NCBI RefSeq assembly: GCF_030209835.1 | Contig: NZ_JARVRF010000030.1 | Coordinates: 49,561-113,560, forward strand | Length of the DNA: 64,000 nucleotides | Source: Arthrobacter sp. efr-133-R2A-120 | Lineage (GTDB): Bacteria > Actinomycetota > Actinomycetes > Actinomycetales > Micrococcaceae | Reading direction: 5' to 3' | In this document: positions 34,879 through 42,712 of the stretch, piece after piece | Numbering within the stretch: the first letter of the stretch is position 1 | Layout of the letters: the number at the start of each line of letters is the position of its first letter | Notes under the pieces: generated by a model | What the model was told of the DNA's origin: nothing | The model's database searches: none | What the model saw: only the letters and a program-made list of their open reading frames with translations | Program-made: the position numbers and the translations under genes

Positions 34879-35747
34879 AAATTGCAGTAACCGGAGGAAG
34901 CGGGAAACTGGGCAAGAGCGTGGTCCGTAGGCTGAGGGCCGATGGCCACGAGGTCATGAACCTGGATCGCGCCGGTATGAAGGCGCGTGGAACGGTCACT
35001 GTGGACCTCCGCAACTACGGCCAGGTGGTGGATGTGATCTTTGGCCTGGACGACCGCCACCACGGATTCGACGCGATCGTCCACCTCGGAGCGATCCCGG
35101 CTCCCGGACTGGTCCCGGATGCCGCAACGTTTGAAAACAACATGCTCTCCACCTACAACGTCCTCCAGGCCGCCAGGAGGGCAGGGATCAAGAAGATCGT
35201 CTACGCCTCCAGCGAGACAGTGCTGGGGCTGCCGTTCGACGTCGATCCTCCTTACATCCCCGTGGACGAGGAATACCCTGCGCGGCCGGAAAGCACCTAT
35301 TCCTTGGTGAAGCATCTCGAAGAACAGATGGCCATCGAACTCACGCGCTGGGATCCCGAGCTGAGCATTGTGGCGTTGAGGTTCTCGAACGTGATGGACC
35401 CCGAGGATTATGAAGCTTTCCCATCCTTTGATGCCGACGCGAAACTCCGCAAATGGAACCTCTGGGCGTACATCGATGGGCGCGACGGCGCGCAAGCTGT
35501 TGCTCGTGCCTTGGAGAACGGCAAACCGGGATTCGAAGCGTTTATCATCGCGGCTGCGGACTCCGTCATGAGCCGCTCAAGTGCGAGCCTGGCCGCCGAA
35601 ATCTTCCCTGAGGTCCACGTGACCAAGGATTTGGGAGAACATGAAACCTTGTTGTCCATCGACAAGGCCAAGCGCCTCCTTGGTTTTGCACCGGAGCACA
35701 GTTGGCGGGACTACCACTCAAACCGCACCACACCCACCGAAGACTGA
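34875..35747 (+). CDS. NAD-dependent epimerase/dehydratase
   Basis: A 290-residue extended SDR. TGGSGKLGKSV is the nucleotide loop, YASSETVLG carries the Ser of the triad, and YSLVKH holds the catalytic Tyr and Lys. DPPYIPVDEEYPARPES is the typical extended-SDR loop. Substrates may be nucleotide sugars or uronates. It is translationally coupled to the GDSL lipoprotein gene upstream, which suggests a surface-carbohydrate function, but this is inference. Confidence 0.88.
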   Translation: MKIAVTGGSGKLGKSVVRRLRADGHEVMNLDRAGMKARGTVTVDLRNYGQVVDVIFGLDDRHHGFDAIVHLGAIPAPGLVPDAATFENNMLSTYNVLQAARRAGIKKIVYASSETVLGLPFDVDPPYIPVDEEYPARPESTYSLVKHLEEQMAIELTRWDPELSIVALRFSNVMDPEDYEAFPSFDADAKLRKWNLWAYIDGRDGAQAVARALENGKPGFEAFIIAAADSVMSRSSASLAAEIFPEVHVTKDLGEHETLLSIDKAKRLLGFAPEHSWRDYHSNRTTPTED

Positions 35748-35801
35748 GTCCGCCGAAGACTGACGCTGGCAGAACTTCGCGCGCCGGAGAACAATTGATT
35801 T

Positions 35802-36044
35802 ATGGTCAGCTATTCAGCCCTTGAAGACGCGTCCAGCAAGAATCCGCATGACTGGGGCCGGGCGATGGCAACGGCGATGACAAAACTCCTGGATGCGGCT
35901 CGCATTGACGGACGGCATTTTGAACACGAGTTTCTCTATGGCGAGGAACTGCGCTTGAGGATCGACGAGAACAACGACGGCGCCACGGTCAAGCTCACGT
36001 GGACGCCCACGGACCAGGACCCCGGGCAGGAGGAGTCCCCCTAG
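35802..36044 (+). CDS. hypothetical protein, 80 residues
   Basis: An 80-residue acidic protein (MVSYSALEDASSKNPHDWGR...) with no signal peptide or membrane segment. It has an N-terminal helix and a probable beta pair (EELRLRIDENND, TVKLTWTPTD). No family is recognised. Its stop overlaps the convergent azoreductase stop by 4 bases. A weak ribosome binding site (CCGGAGAAC) lies before the ATG. Confidence 0.55.
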   Translation: MVSYSALEDASSKNPHDWGRAMATAMTKLLDAARIDGRHFEHEFLYGEELRLRIDENNDGATVKLTWTPTDQDPGQEESP

Positions 36045-36718
36045 TCGTTGACCAGCTGTAGCAGGCCCGCGGCGCTGAGCTTGCCGGCGAACGTTGTCGC
36101 AACCTCAGAAAGTTCCGTCTCAGCCGCACGGCGGGTGCCATCGACGTCGCCGTTGAGCACTGTCGGCGCGAAACGCACGTGGGTTGCATCCTCGATGCCC
36201 ACAAAGTTGAGCCAGTCCGCGAAAAATGTGCTGCTGAAATCCTGCCCGAAAGCTGCTGGCACGCCCGGCGCATACACTCCGCTGGTATGGATGGCCAAGG
36301 CCTGCTTGCCCTCCAGGAGGCCGCGGTAGCCGGTGGCCGGATCAAAGCCGAAGCTCCAGCCGGGCTGGGTCACGATGTCAATCCACTGCTTGAGGACGTA
36401 CGGGACACCGGCGTTCCACATCGGAATATTGAAGACGTAGGCATCCGCCGCGGCGAACTGCTCGAAGACAGCTCGGGCGGCCTCCCAAGCGTTCATCTGT
36501 TCGGAGGTTTGGTCCTGCCCGGAAAACACGGCCATCTTCGCGGCAGCGGCGATGCGCCCGAATCCGGGGAGGACGCCGGCGTCGAACAGGTTCACCGTCT
36601 CGACCTCAAAAGTCCCGTCTCCGGCAGACTGAACTTCGTCAATGAAGTGACGGGCAAGCCTCAGCGAGCCGCTGTGCGAGTCGCGGGGAGAAGCGTTGAT
36701 GTGCAGGATCGTGGGCAT
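36041..36718 (-). CDS. azoR: FMN-dependent NADH-azoreductase
   Basis: A 225-residue flavodoxin-fold reductase of the AzoR/acyl carrier protein phosphodiesterase family. The FMN loop is INASPRDSHSGSLRL, the flavin-ring contacts lie in YVFNIPMWNAGVPYVLKQWIDIVTQPGWSF and the C-terminal FADWLNFVGIEDATHV segment is conserved. It reduces azo compounds and quinones with NADH. It is divergent from an HxlR-type regulator, with palindromes in between, a common layout for quinone- or electrophile-induced azoreductases. Confidence 0.9.
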   Translation of the reverse strand: MPTILHINASPRDSHSGSLRLARHFIDEVQSAGDGTFEVETVNLFDAGVLPGFGRIAAAAKMAVFSGQDQTSEQMNAWEAARAVFEQFAAADAYVFNIPMWNAGVPYVLKQWIDIVTQPGWSFGFDPATGYRGLLEGKQALAIHTSGVYAPGVPAAFGQDFSSTFFADWLNFVGIEDATHVRFAPTVLNGDVDGTRRAAETELSEVATTFAGKLSAAGLLQLVND

Positions 36719-36802
36719 GATAGTCCTTTCGGGCGGTGCCTTGGGCCGGGCGAAATGCCCGCCTGTATGATCCTCGCGGAGTTGTCGATGGCCCGGAAGA
36801 AC

Positions 36803-36838
36803 GCACTTTGATGTGCCTAGGGCACTTTAAAGTGCCCT
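36803..36838. promoter_or_regulatory. palindromes, candidate HxlR operators
   Basis: AGGGCACTTTAAAGTGCCCT (36819-36838) is a perfect 20-base palindrome, and GCACTTTGATGTGC (36803-36816) is a weaker partial copy of the same core. Both lie between the divergent azoreductase and HxlR genes, closer to azoR. They are likely binding sites of the HxlR protein; the link is by position and symmetry. Confidence 0.6.
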
Positions 36839-36972
36839 GCCTTGCGGTGCTTCGGCAGGAATGGCCTCAAGACTAATCCGTGTGACAAATATTGCGGGAG
36901 CTTCCCGGAAGGAAACGCGTCGGTAGTACGCTGAGGCCGGCAAACGGATGAGCACGGGGAAAGTCTGGGGCA

Positions 36973-37389
36973 ATGTCTCTCACAGTGGAACTGAAGCGGC
37001 AAGCAGCACAAACCGAATACAACGCGGAGCTGATCCATTGCCCTGCGCGCCACCTCCTCGAGGCAATCAGCAGCAAGTGGGTCACTTTGGTGATGCTGGC
37101 GCTCGCGGAAGGTCCACTCCGGCACAGCGAACTCCGCAAACGGATTCCAGGGGCCAGCCAGAAGATGCTTACGTCCACTTTGCGATCGCTTGAACGCGAC
37201 GGGATCGTGTCGCGCTGCATTACCGTGTCTGTTCCCGTGCGGACCGACTACGAGCTGACGCCCGTTGGTCATTCGCTGCTGAGCGTTGTCCACGACATGA
37301 AGGAATGGGCCGAGGCCAACATGGACGATGTAGCTCATGCCCGCCTGGAGCACGACCGTCGTGCCTCAATTTCGGGTGACAGGCGCTGA
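36973..37389 (+). CDS. HxlR family winged-helix transcriptional regulator
   Basis: A 138-residue HxlR/MarR-like regulator. The core CPARHLLEAISSKWVTLVML and LRHSELRKRIPGASQKMLTSTLRSLERDGIVSR is the HxlR signature, including the conserved N-terminal Cys that senses electrophiles in some members. It is divergent from azoR and probably represses it until a quinone or diamide-like signal is present. The 3' end overlaps a decayed VOC gene on the other strand. Confidence 0.88.
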   Translation: MSLTVELKRQAAQTEYNAELIHCPARHLLEAISSKWVTLVMLALAEGPLRHSELRKRIPGASQKMLTSTLRSLERDGIVSRCITVSVPVRTDYELTPVGHSLLSVVHDMKEWAEANMDDVAHARLEHDRRASISGDRR

Positions 37390-37520
37390 TGTGGCGCTAG
37401 CGTCCACCACGCAGAAGCGGTTGCCGTCCGGATCGGCCAGGACCACGAAATCCGGGTAAAGATCCCAGTCGACGCGCCGGCTCGCGCGGCACGTAGCTCA
37501 GCCAAGAACGGTGCTGCCGA
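37366..37520 (-). pseudogene. VOC (glyoxalase-like) family C-terminal remnant
   Basis: The minus strand reads RRVDWDLYPDFVVLADPDGN and then RFCVVDAS, the standard last segment of a VOC family protein (the ADPDGNRFCVV end is diagnostic), with stop at 37366-37368. Just upstream FLAELRAARAGA continues it in another frame. There is no start and the first two thirds are absent. It is a truncated and frameshifted remnant. Confidence 0.6.
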
Positions 37521-37532
37521 TGGATAACATGG

Positions 37533-38918
37533 CTACCCCGCACCCCCGTTGCTTCCGAGCAGGCTCCGCGTCAGGGCCTCGCTGTCCGCCATGAGCTGTC
37601 CCACTGCGGAGCCTAAGTGCACGTCGCTAGGGGTTTCGCCCGCCAGCGCGGCCGCGACCACCGCGCGTCGGATCAGTTCCTTCGCGAACGACGCCGTGGT
37701 GCCGGCGGTGTGGGCTGCGGCACCTTCGATCGCCGAACCCGAGAATGAGATTTCGTTCGAGTACAGCCGCAGCAGTTCCACGCGTTCGTGCTTGGACGGA
37801 AGCGGGATTTCGACCGCCAGGTCCACGCGCCCGGGACGCTGGGCGAGGGCCCGTTCCAGCAGGTCCACGCGGTTGGTCGTCAGTACGAACGCGACATCGG
37901 CATCGTCGTCCAGCCCGTCCATCGCGTCGAGCACCTCGAAAAGCAACGGTTTGGGCCCATGGCCGTAGCTGCGGTCTTCAGCGATCAGGTCGCAGTCTTC
38001 GAGCACGACGATGGACGGCGCCAAGGCCCTCGCGATCTTGGCCGCTTCGGAAATTCTGGCGAGCGAACCGCCGGAGAGGAGCACCGCCGTCGTGCCCTCA
38101 CTTTGGCTTAACAGGTACCGGACCGTGTGTGTCTTGCCCGTCCCCGGCGCCCCGTAGAGAAGGAGGCCGCGTTTGAGATGTTGTCCGTGTGCCGCAAGGA
38201 TGTCCGCTTGCCGCGCAATGCCAAGGGTGTGGCTCTCCACCTTGCTGAGGAGTCCATCCGGGAGGACCACGTCACGGCTGGCGAGCTGCGGGCGCCTGAT
38301 GAAGGTCACGCCGCTGATGCTCGGCCCGTAGTCGCTGACGGCGAGCGCGATAACTTGGCCCTTGAAAACGCTTTGGTGCTCCATTCCGCGCCGCACCTCG
38401 GCAAGGAGTTCGGAAGCGACCCCAGGGTGCGTGGCCAGGACTTCAAGTGACGCGGTTTGCCGGCCGCGATCCAACTTCGCGCCGCGCTGGAGGACCGCTA
38501 CGGGTGATCCGGCGTAGTTGAAGAGCCGGAGCCCCAGTGCAACGGCTTGTCGCTGTTGGTCCGGACCAGTGGCGAGGTTGCTGTAGTCCGGCTGGGCGAG
38601 GGGGAAACCCGGGTAACTGCGGGATTGCTGCAACATGTCGCTGAACGACATGTGGTGGCGCTGATCGCCGCCGCCGATTCCTACCAGCCGCCAGTCCGGG
38701 TCGCGGCCAGCCAGCCCTTCCATCACGATGTCCACATCCACCAAGCGATGCTGCGGGATCTCCTCCGTCACGACGGAAAGTTCGTGGGCGGGAACGGCGA
38801 GGTGCCTCGTCAGTGCCTGCAGGAGTTGTTCGCCGTCATCGGCACGGTCCAGCCCAAACTGGGCCAGCCTTGTCAGTGTTCCGAAGTCCTCGATGAATTT
38901 CCCCAATTTTTCATCCAT
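37533..38918 (-). CDS. AAA family ATPase, unknown N-terminal domain
   Basis: A 461-residue protein. The C-terminal AAA+ module (from about residue 235) is clear: Walker A is GAPGTGKT, Walker B is IVVLEDCDLI, then sensor TTNRVDLLE, and an arginine finger region in RPGRVDLAVEI. The N-terminal 200 residues have no motif I recognise. It is probably a remodelling or unfolding ATPase of the FtsH/CDC48-like classical AAA branch. No protease domain is present. It is monocistronic on the minus strand. Confidence 0.8.
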   Translation of the reverse strand: MDEKLGKFIEDFGTLTRLAQFGLDRADDGEQLLQALTRHLAVPAHELSVVTEEIPQHRLVDVDIVMEGLAGRDPDWRLVGIGGGDQRHHMSFSDMLQQSRSYPGFPLAQPDYSNLATGPDQQRQAVALGLRLFNYAGSPVAVLQRGAKLDRGRQTASLEVLATHPGVASELLAEVRRGMEHQSVFKGQVIALAVSDYGPSISGVTFIRRPQLASRDVVLPDGLLSKVESHTLGIARQADILAAHGQHLKRGLLLYGAPGTGKTHTVRYLLSQSEGTTAVLLSGGSLARISEAAKIARALAPSIVVLEDCDLIAEDRSYGHGPKPLLFEVLDAMDGLDDDADVAFVLTTNRVDLLERALAQRPGRVDLAVEIPLPSKHERVELLRLYSNEISFSGSAIEGAAAHTAGTTASFAKELIRRAVVAAALAGETPSDVHLGSAVGQLMADSEALTRSLLGSNGGAG

Positions 38919-38976
38919 GCACAGACCCTAGCAGGAGGGGCATTGCACGGTCAGCGGGCCGGTGCGACAGTGAACC

Positions 38977-39207
38977 ATGGCTACGGAGGAAGACGCCCGA
39001 GTGATTTGCCGTGGATTGCCCGGCGTAAGCGAGCGGCCCAGTTGGGGCCAGCCGGCGTGGTTCGGCAAGACATTGATGGCCCGGATGTTGGTCCGCCTGG
39101 CGAGGATCGACCTCGAGGAACTGGACGAACTGCTGCAGGAGTCGTACCGGCTCGCGGGCGGAGGGGCACCTGGCGGAGAGAAACCTGGCGCGGGAGCGAC
39201 GGGCTGA
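38977..39207 (+). CDS. MmcQ/YjbR family protein, internally deleted
   Basis: The N-terminal part (ARVICRGLPGVSERPSWGQP, AWFGKTLMAR) and C-terminal part (LVRLARIDLEELDELLQESYRL) are the two ends of a MmcQ/YjbR-family DNA-binding protein. The family is about 110-120 residues; this open frame has 76 including a Gly-rich tail, so around 35 residues of the core are missing between LMAR and LVRL while the frame is kept. It is therefore probably a non-functional remnant that is still open. It lies divergent from the AAA ATPase. Confidence 0.6.
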   Translation: MATEEDARVICRGLPGVSERPSWGQPAWFGKTLMARMLVRLARIDLEELDELLQESYRLAGGGAPGGEKPGAGATG

Positions 39208-39217
39208 GCATTGCGAC

Positions 39218-40426
39218 TCAGCAGAGCCCGTTCATGGTCGCGATAGCCACTTGCCGAAGCTGCTCGAACTCTGCTTGGCCGCTGCCATCTGTCGATTCAA
39301 TGTGCTTGTCCGTATCGGATGGATACGCGAAGCTCATTGCTATCTGGCGGCTCCCGTCGCTCGTGGATAACGCGATGCTCGCAAACCATGTGCTGCCGCC
39401 GTAGCCGTAGTAGAAGCCGTTCGTGCATTCGTCATTCCAACGCTGCAGGCCGAGTCCGTGGTTGTCCTGCCACAGGGTTTGCATGTCGCGGAGGGTGCTC
39501 GCCGTGAGTAGCCTGCCCTGCATGAGCGCTGCATAGAACGTGTTGATATCGCCTACCGTGGAGATAACTCCTTCTGCGGGAGAACCGACGAGATACTCCG
39601 GCTGCGAGGCGTTGATGCGCTCGCCGTCGATGAATTCATAGCTCTGGATCATGTCGCGCGCATCACGGTCCGGCTCGGCTGACAGCGAGGTGTGGCTCAT
39701 TCCGAGCGGCACAAGGATATCTGATTTCAGGACATCGCCGATAGGCCGGCCGCGGAGTTTTTGCACGATCGCGGCCAAGGCGAAGTAGTTGGCATCCGAA
39801 TAGCGGAACAGCTGGAAGTTTGCGTGCGCCCACGGCACGGTCCCGGCCATCCGGAGGTAGTCCTTGATGCTGAACTTCGTGTCGATGGCCTGCTTGGTCG
39901 GCATGGCCTTCAAGATGGCTTCCGGTGCATCGGGCAGGCCGGAGCTGTGGTTCAACAGGGAGCGGACCGTGACAGGGCCCGGCGGGTGGACGAGCTGCTC
40001 GAATTCCGGGAAGTACTCCGTGACAGGGTCTTCAAGGCCCAGCTTTCCTTCCTGGACCAGCTTGAGTACCGAGACTGCAACCATTGACTGAGTGATGCCG
40101 CCGGCCTGGATCCGGTCGGTCACGGCTACTGGTTCGCCGGTCTCGACGTCTTGGCTCCCGTAGGCCTGGGACCATTCCCGGCCCCGGACTTTGATCTGGA
40201 CGACGACGGCCGGCGCGCCCCGGTTGAGCATTTCATGCGCAAAGAAATCCGCAACAGGGGATTCCGGCACGGCCCCTTGCGAATCGGACGACGAGGTACC
40301 TGCGGGGGGTTCACTTGTCAGAGGGTAAGTGCAAGCGCCGGACGCCAAGATCAAGGCCAGGACGACGGCCACCCGGAATCCCGCCCGGGGTACGCCGGAA
40401 GTCTGAGAGGCCCGCGCAGCCTCCAT
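39218..40426 (-). CDS. serine hydrolase (beta-lactamase class C fold) lipoprotein, active site apparently lost
   Basis: A 402-residue secreted lipoprotein with lipobox ASGAC. The fold is that of class C beta-lactamase/D-alanyl-D-alanine carboxypeptidase-like serine hydrolases: VLKLVQEGKLGLEDPVTEYFPEF and TVRSLLNHSSGLPD are diagnostic. But where relatives read S-x-T-K before the helix (SVTKSF), this has GGITQSM; the Y-S-N motif is YSDANYF; and the third motif is GYGGSTW instead of HxG. So the catalytic Ser and Lys appear replaced. It may be a binding protein or a decayed enzyme. Confidence 0.7.
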   Translation of the reverse strand: MEAARASQTSGVPRAGFRVAVVLALILASGACTYPLTSEPPAGTSSSDSQGAVPESPVADFFAHEMLNRGAPAVVVQIKVRGREWSQAYGSQDVETGEPVAVTDRIQAGGITQSMVAVSVLKLVQEGKLGLEDPVTEYFPEFEQLVHPPGPVTVRSLLNHSSGLPDAPEAILKAMPTKQAIDTKFSIKDYLRMAGTVPWAHANFQLFRYSDANYFALAAIVQKLRGRPIGDVLKSDILVPLGMSHTSLSAEPDRDARDMIQSYEFIDGERINASQPEYLVGSPAEGVISTVGDINTFYAALMQGRLLTASTLRDMQTLWQDNHGLGLQRWNDECTNGFYYGYGGSTWFASIALSTSDGSRQIAMSFAYPSDTDKHIESTDGSGQAEFEQLRQVAIATMNGLC

Positions 40427-40541
40427 GGCTGCCTCCTGAAGCTACGCCGCGGGGCAACGGCTAGGCGCCCTTGCCCCCGTAGTTTGATCGTCCTCTTCGG
40501 AAGCGAGGGGGTCAACGTTGAGAACCCGGGTGCGGCCCAAA

Positions 40542-40607
40542 CCCAACTGACTCGCAGTAGTTGTCGTTATGAGCGCTCATAACGACATTAACTGCGAGTC
40601 AGTTGGG
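40542..40607. repeat. 66-bp inverted repeat, copy 1
   Basis: A near-perfect inverted repeat with outer arms CCCAACTGACTCGCA and the exact complement at the other end, and inner arms around TGTCGTTATGAGC. It is copy 1 of three 66-bp elements in the window. It lies 12 bases after the end of the ureidoglycine aminohydrolase gene and upstream of the beta-lactamase-fold gene. Confidence 0.9.
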
Positions 40608-40618
40608 AAAGGAGTGCC

Positions 40619-41434
40619 TTAGGTCAGCTTGACCTGACGGTTGACGTCCTTGTAAAGCAGGTAGCGGAACGGACCCGGGCCGCCGGCATAGCAGGCCTGC
40701 GGGCAGAAGGCTCGCAGCCACATGAAGTCGCCTGCCTCCACTTCGACCCAGTCGTTGTTGAGCAGGTACATGCCCTTGCCCTCCAGGACGTACAGGCCGT
40801 GTTCCATGACGTGGGTTTCCGGGAACGGGATGACGCCGCCGGGCTGGAACGTCACGATGTTCACGTGCATGTCGTGGGCCAGGTCGTTGGGGTCCGCGAA
40901 ACGCGTGGTTGCCCAGACACCGTTGACGTCAGGCATTTCGCCGGCTTCAACTTCGTCGTCACTCGTGACAAAGGACTTGGCTTCGTAGCCCTCAAGGCGC
41001 TCGTAGGCCTTGCGGATCCAGTGGAAGGAGACGATGTCGTCCGAGACGTTCTCAAGGCCCCAGTTGGAACCGGCAGCCAGGTAGGCATAGCCGCCCTCTT
41101 CGAGCTGGTGCAGTTCGCCGTCGAGGGTCAGGTTGACCTTGCCCTTGGTGACAAAGACGACGCCTTCGACGCCTGCTTCGAACTCTGCCTTGGGAGCGCC
41201 GCCACCCGGGCCGATCTCAACGATCAACTGGGAGAACGTCGTGGCGAATCCGGAGATCGGGCGGGCAATGATCCAGGAACGGGTGTTCGAGAAGCCCGGC
41301 AGGTTGCTGGTCACGATATCGGTCAGCACGCCCTTGGGGATGACCGTGTACGCCTCCGTGACGATCGCGCGTTCAGTGGTGAGGTGGGTCTGCGGCGGCA
41401 GGCCGCCCTGGGGATAGTAGTACTTGCCCATCAT
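40619..41434 (-). CDS. allE: (S)-ureidoglycine aminohydrolase
   Basis: A 271-residue bicupin protein of the AllE/YlbA family. The opening YYYPQGGLPPQTHLTTERAI and the second cupin FQPGGVIPFPETHVMEHGLY with the metal-binding Glu and His residues are characteristic. It converts (S)-ureidoglycine to (S)-ureidoglycolate with release of ammonia, a step of allantoin breakdown. It is the last gene of the operon malic enzyme, malate synthase, DUF6986, allE on the minus strand; the gap to the DUF6986 gene is 7 bases. Two ATG codons in a row at the start make the first residue ambiguous. Confidence 0.88.
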   Translation of the reverse strand: MMGKYYYPQGGLPPQTHLTTERAIVTEAYTVIPKGVLTDIVTSNLPGFSNTRSWIIARPISGFATTFSQLIVEIGPGGGAPKAEFEAGVEGVVFVTKGKVNLTLDGELHQLEEGGYAYLAAGSNWGLENVSDDIVSFHWIRKAYERLEGYEAKSFVTSDDEVEAGEMPDVNGVWATTRFADPNDLAHDMHVNIVTFQPGGVIPFPETHVMEHGLYVLEGKGMYLLNNDWVEVEAGDFMWLRAFCPQACYAGGPGPFRYLLYKDVNRQVKLT

Positions 41435-41441
41435 TGGATCC

Positions 41442-42710
41442 TTACTTGGAGGTGGTGTGTGCGAGCCGGGGATGCGCCAGTGCAGTCAGCCGGGGGAGTT
41501 CGACGCCGGCAAGCGCCAGCACTTCTTCGGCACCTACCGCTCCGCACTGGACGCCGCGGAGGACGAAGGCGGCCAGTGCCCGGGCGGTGGCGGGTTCGTC
41601 CATGACGCCGCCTTCGGTGCGTTCCACGTAGTTGCGGAGGCGGGCCGCTGCGGCGGGCAGGCCCTCGCGGTAGAAGGCGTACGTTGCAGCGAAACGGCTC
41701 GGCAACTGGGCAGCATGCAGGTCCCAGCCCTGGTAGTAGCCGCGCTCAAGGGAGCGGCGGACCAAACGGCCGTGCAGCTTCCACGCGTTTTCCACGTTGT
41801 CGCCCACCGGGATGATGTTGGTGGAACCGTCCGAGAGCCGGATGCCCGTCCCCGCAACGGCCAACTGCATGACTTCCTTCGCGAAATCCGCCACCGGGTG
41901 CTCCATGGACTGGTACTCCGCGGAGATCTGCAGGGAAGCGGAGTAGTCATAGGTGCCATAGTGCAATCCACTGATGCGGCCCGGAACTGCGTGCGGAAGC
42001 TGGGCCACGGGGGAGGTCCCCTCCGGGCCGAGGATCAGTTGCGGCGTCTCTACCTGGACTTCGAAGCGGAGCCGGCCCGCCGGTAGCGAGTGGATCTCTT
42101 CGAGCCGGGAGACCGCGAAGTCCATGGCCTGCACCTGGGCCACCGTGGTGACCTTCGGCAGGGTCAGGATGAGTCCCTCGGGCAGTTCTCCGGCCGAGGC
42201 CAAAGTGGAGACGAACAGGTCCAGGGTCTTCAGGCCACGTGCCCGGGTGGGGGCCTCGAAGCACTTGAACCGGATGCCGATGAACGGCGGGGCCGAACCT
42301 GCGGCAACGGCTTCGCTGACAGCCTGGGCAGCCGCTACGGCCGCGACGTCTTCTGCTTCGTCGCCCCGGTCGCCGTAGCCGTCCTCGAAGTCGAGGCGCA
42401 AGTCTTCGATCGGTTCGCTGCGCAGTTTGGCAGCCACACGGGTGGCGACGGCGGCGGCCAGTTCGGGCTCCTGGCCCAGCAGCGTACCGAGCCTTTCGAG
42501 ACCGCCGTGGGCCTTCGCCGTCGTGATTGCCTGGGCGCCCCATTCAGCCGACAGCGACGGCGTGAAACGGTCCGCCGGGACGTACACCGTGTGCACAGGC
42601 TGGCGGGTGCCGTCGTCGCCGGGGTAATTGCGCTCCAGCAACTGGTCAGTGGCGGCCAGTTGGGAGTCGATCGCGGCAAGATCTGCCGCCGAGAAGGAGG
42701 ATGCGGCCAT
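41442..42710 (-). CDS. DUF6986 family protein (HpcH/HpaI-type aldolase fold)
   Basis: A 422-residue protein that I place in DUF6986, an aldolase/citrate lyase-like TIM barrel. LRLDFEDGYGDRGDEAEDV resembles the metal-binding aldolase loop, then LILTLPKVTTVAQVQAM and RLRFEVQVETPQLIL (Glu-rich catalytic strand), and RISGLHYGTYDYSASLQIS. Catalysis is not established in anything I know. The gene lies directly between malate synthase (stop two bases before this start) and ureidoglycine aminohydrolase, so it may supply or remove glyoxylate in purine breakdown. That is inference. Confidence 0.65.
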   Translation of the reverse strand: MAASSFSAADLAAIDSQLAATDQLLERNYPGDDGTRQPVHTVYVPADRFTPSLSAEWGAQAITTAKAHGGLERLGTLLGQEPELAAAVATRVAAKLRSEPIEDLRLDFEDGYGDRGDEAEDVAAVAAAQAVSEAVAAGSAPPFIGIRFKCFEAPTRARGLKTLDLFVSTLASAGELPEGLILTLPKVTTVAQVQAMDFAVSRLEEIHSLPAGRLRFEVQVETPQLILGPEGTSPVAQLPHAVPGRISGLHYGTYDYSASLQISAEYQSMEHPVADFAKEVMQLAVAGTGIRLSDGSTNIIPVGDNVENAWKLHGRLVRRSLERGYYQGWDLHAAQLPSRFAATYAFYREGLPAAAARLRNYVERTEGGVMDEPATARALAAFVLRGVQCGAVGAEEVLALAGVELPRLTALAHPRLAHTTSK

Positions 42711-42712
42711 TC

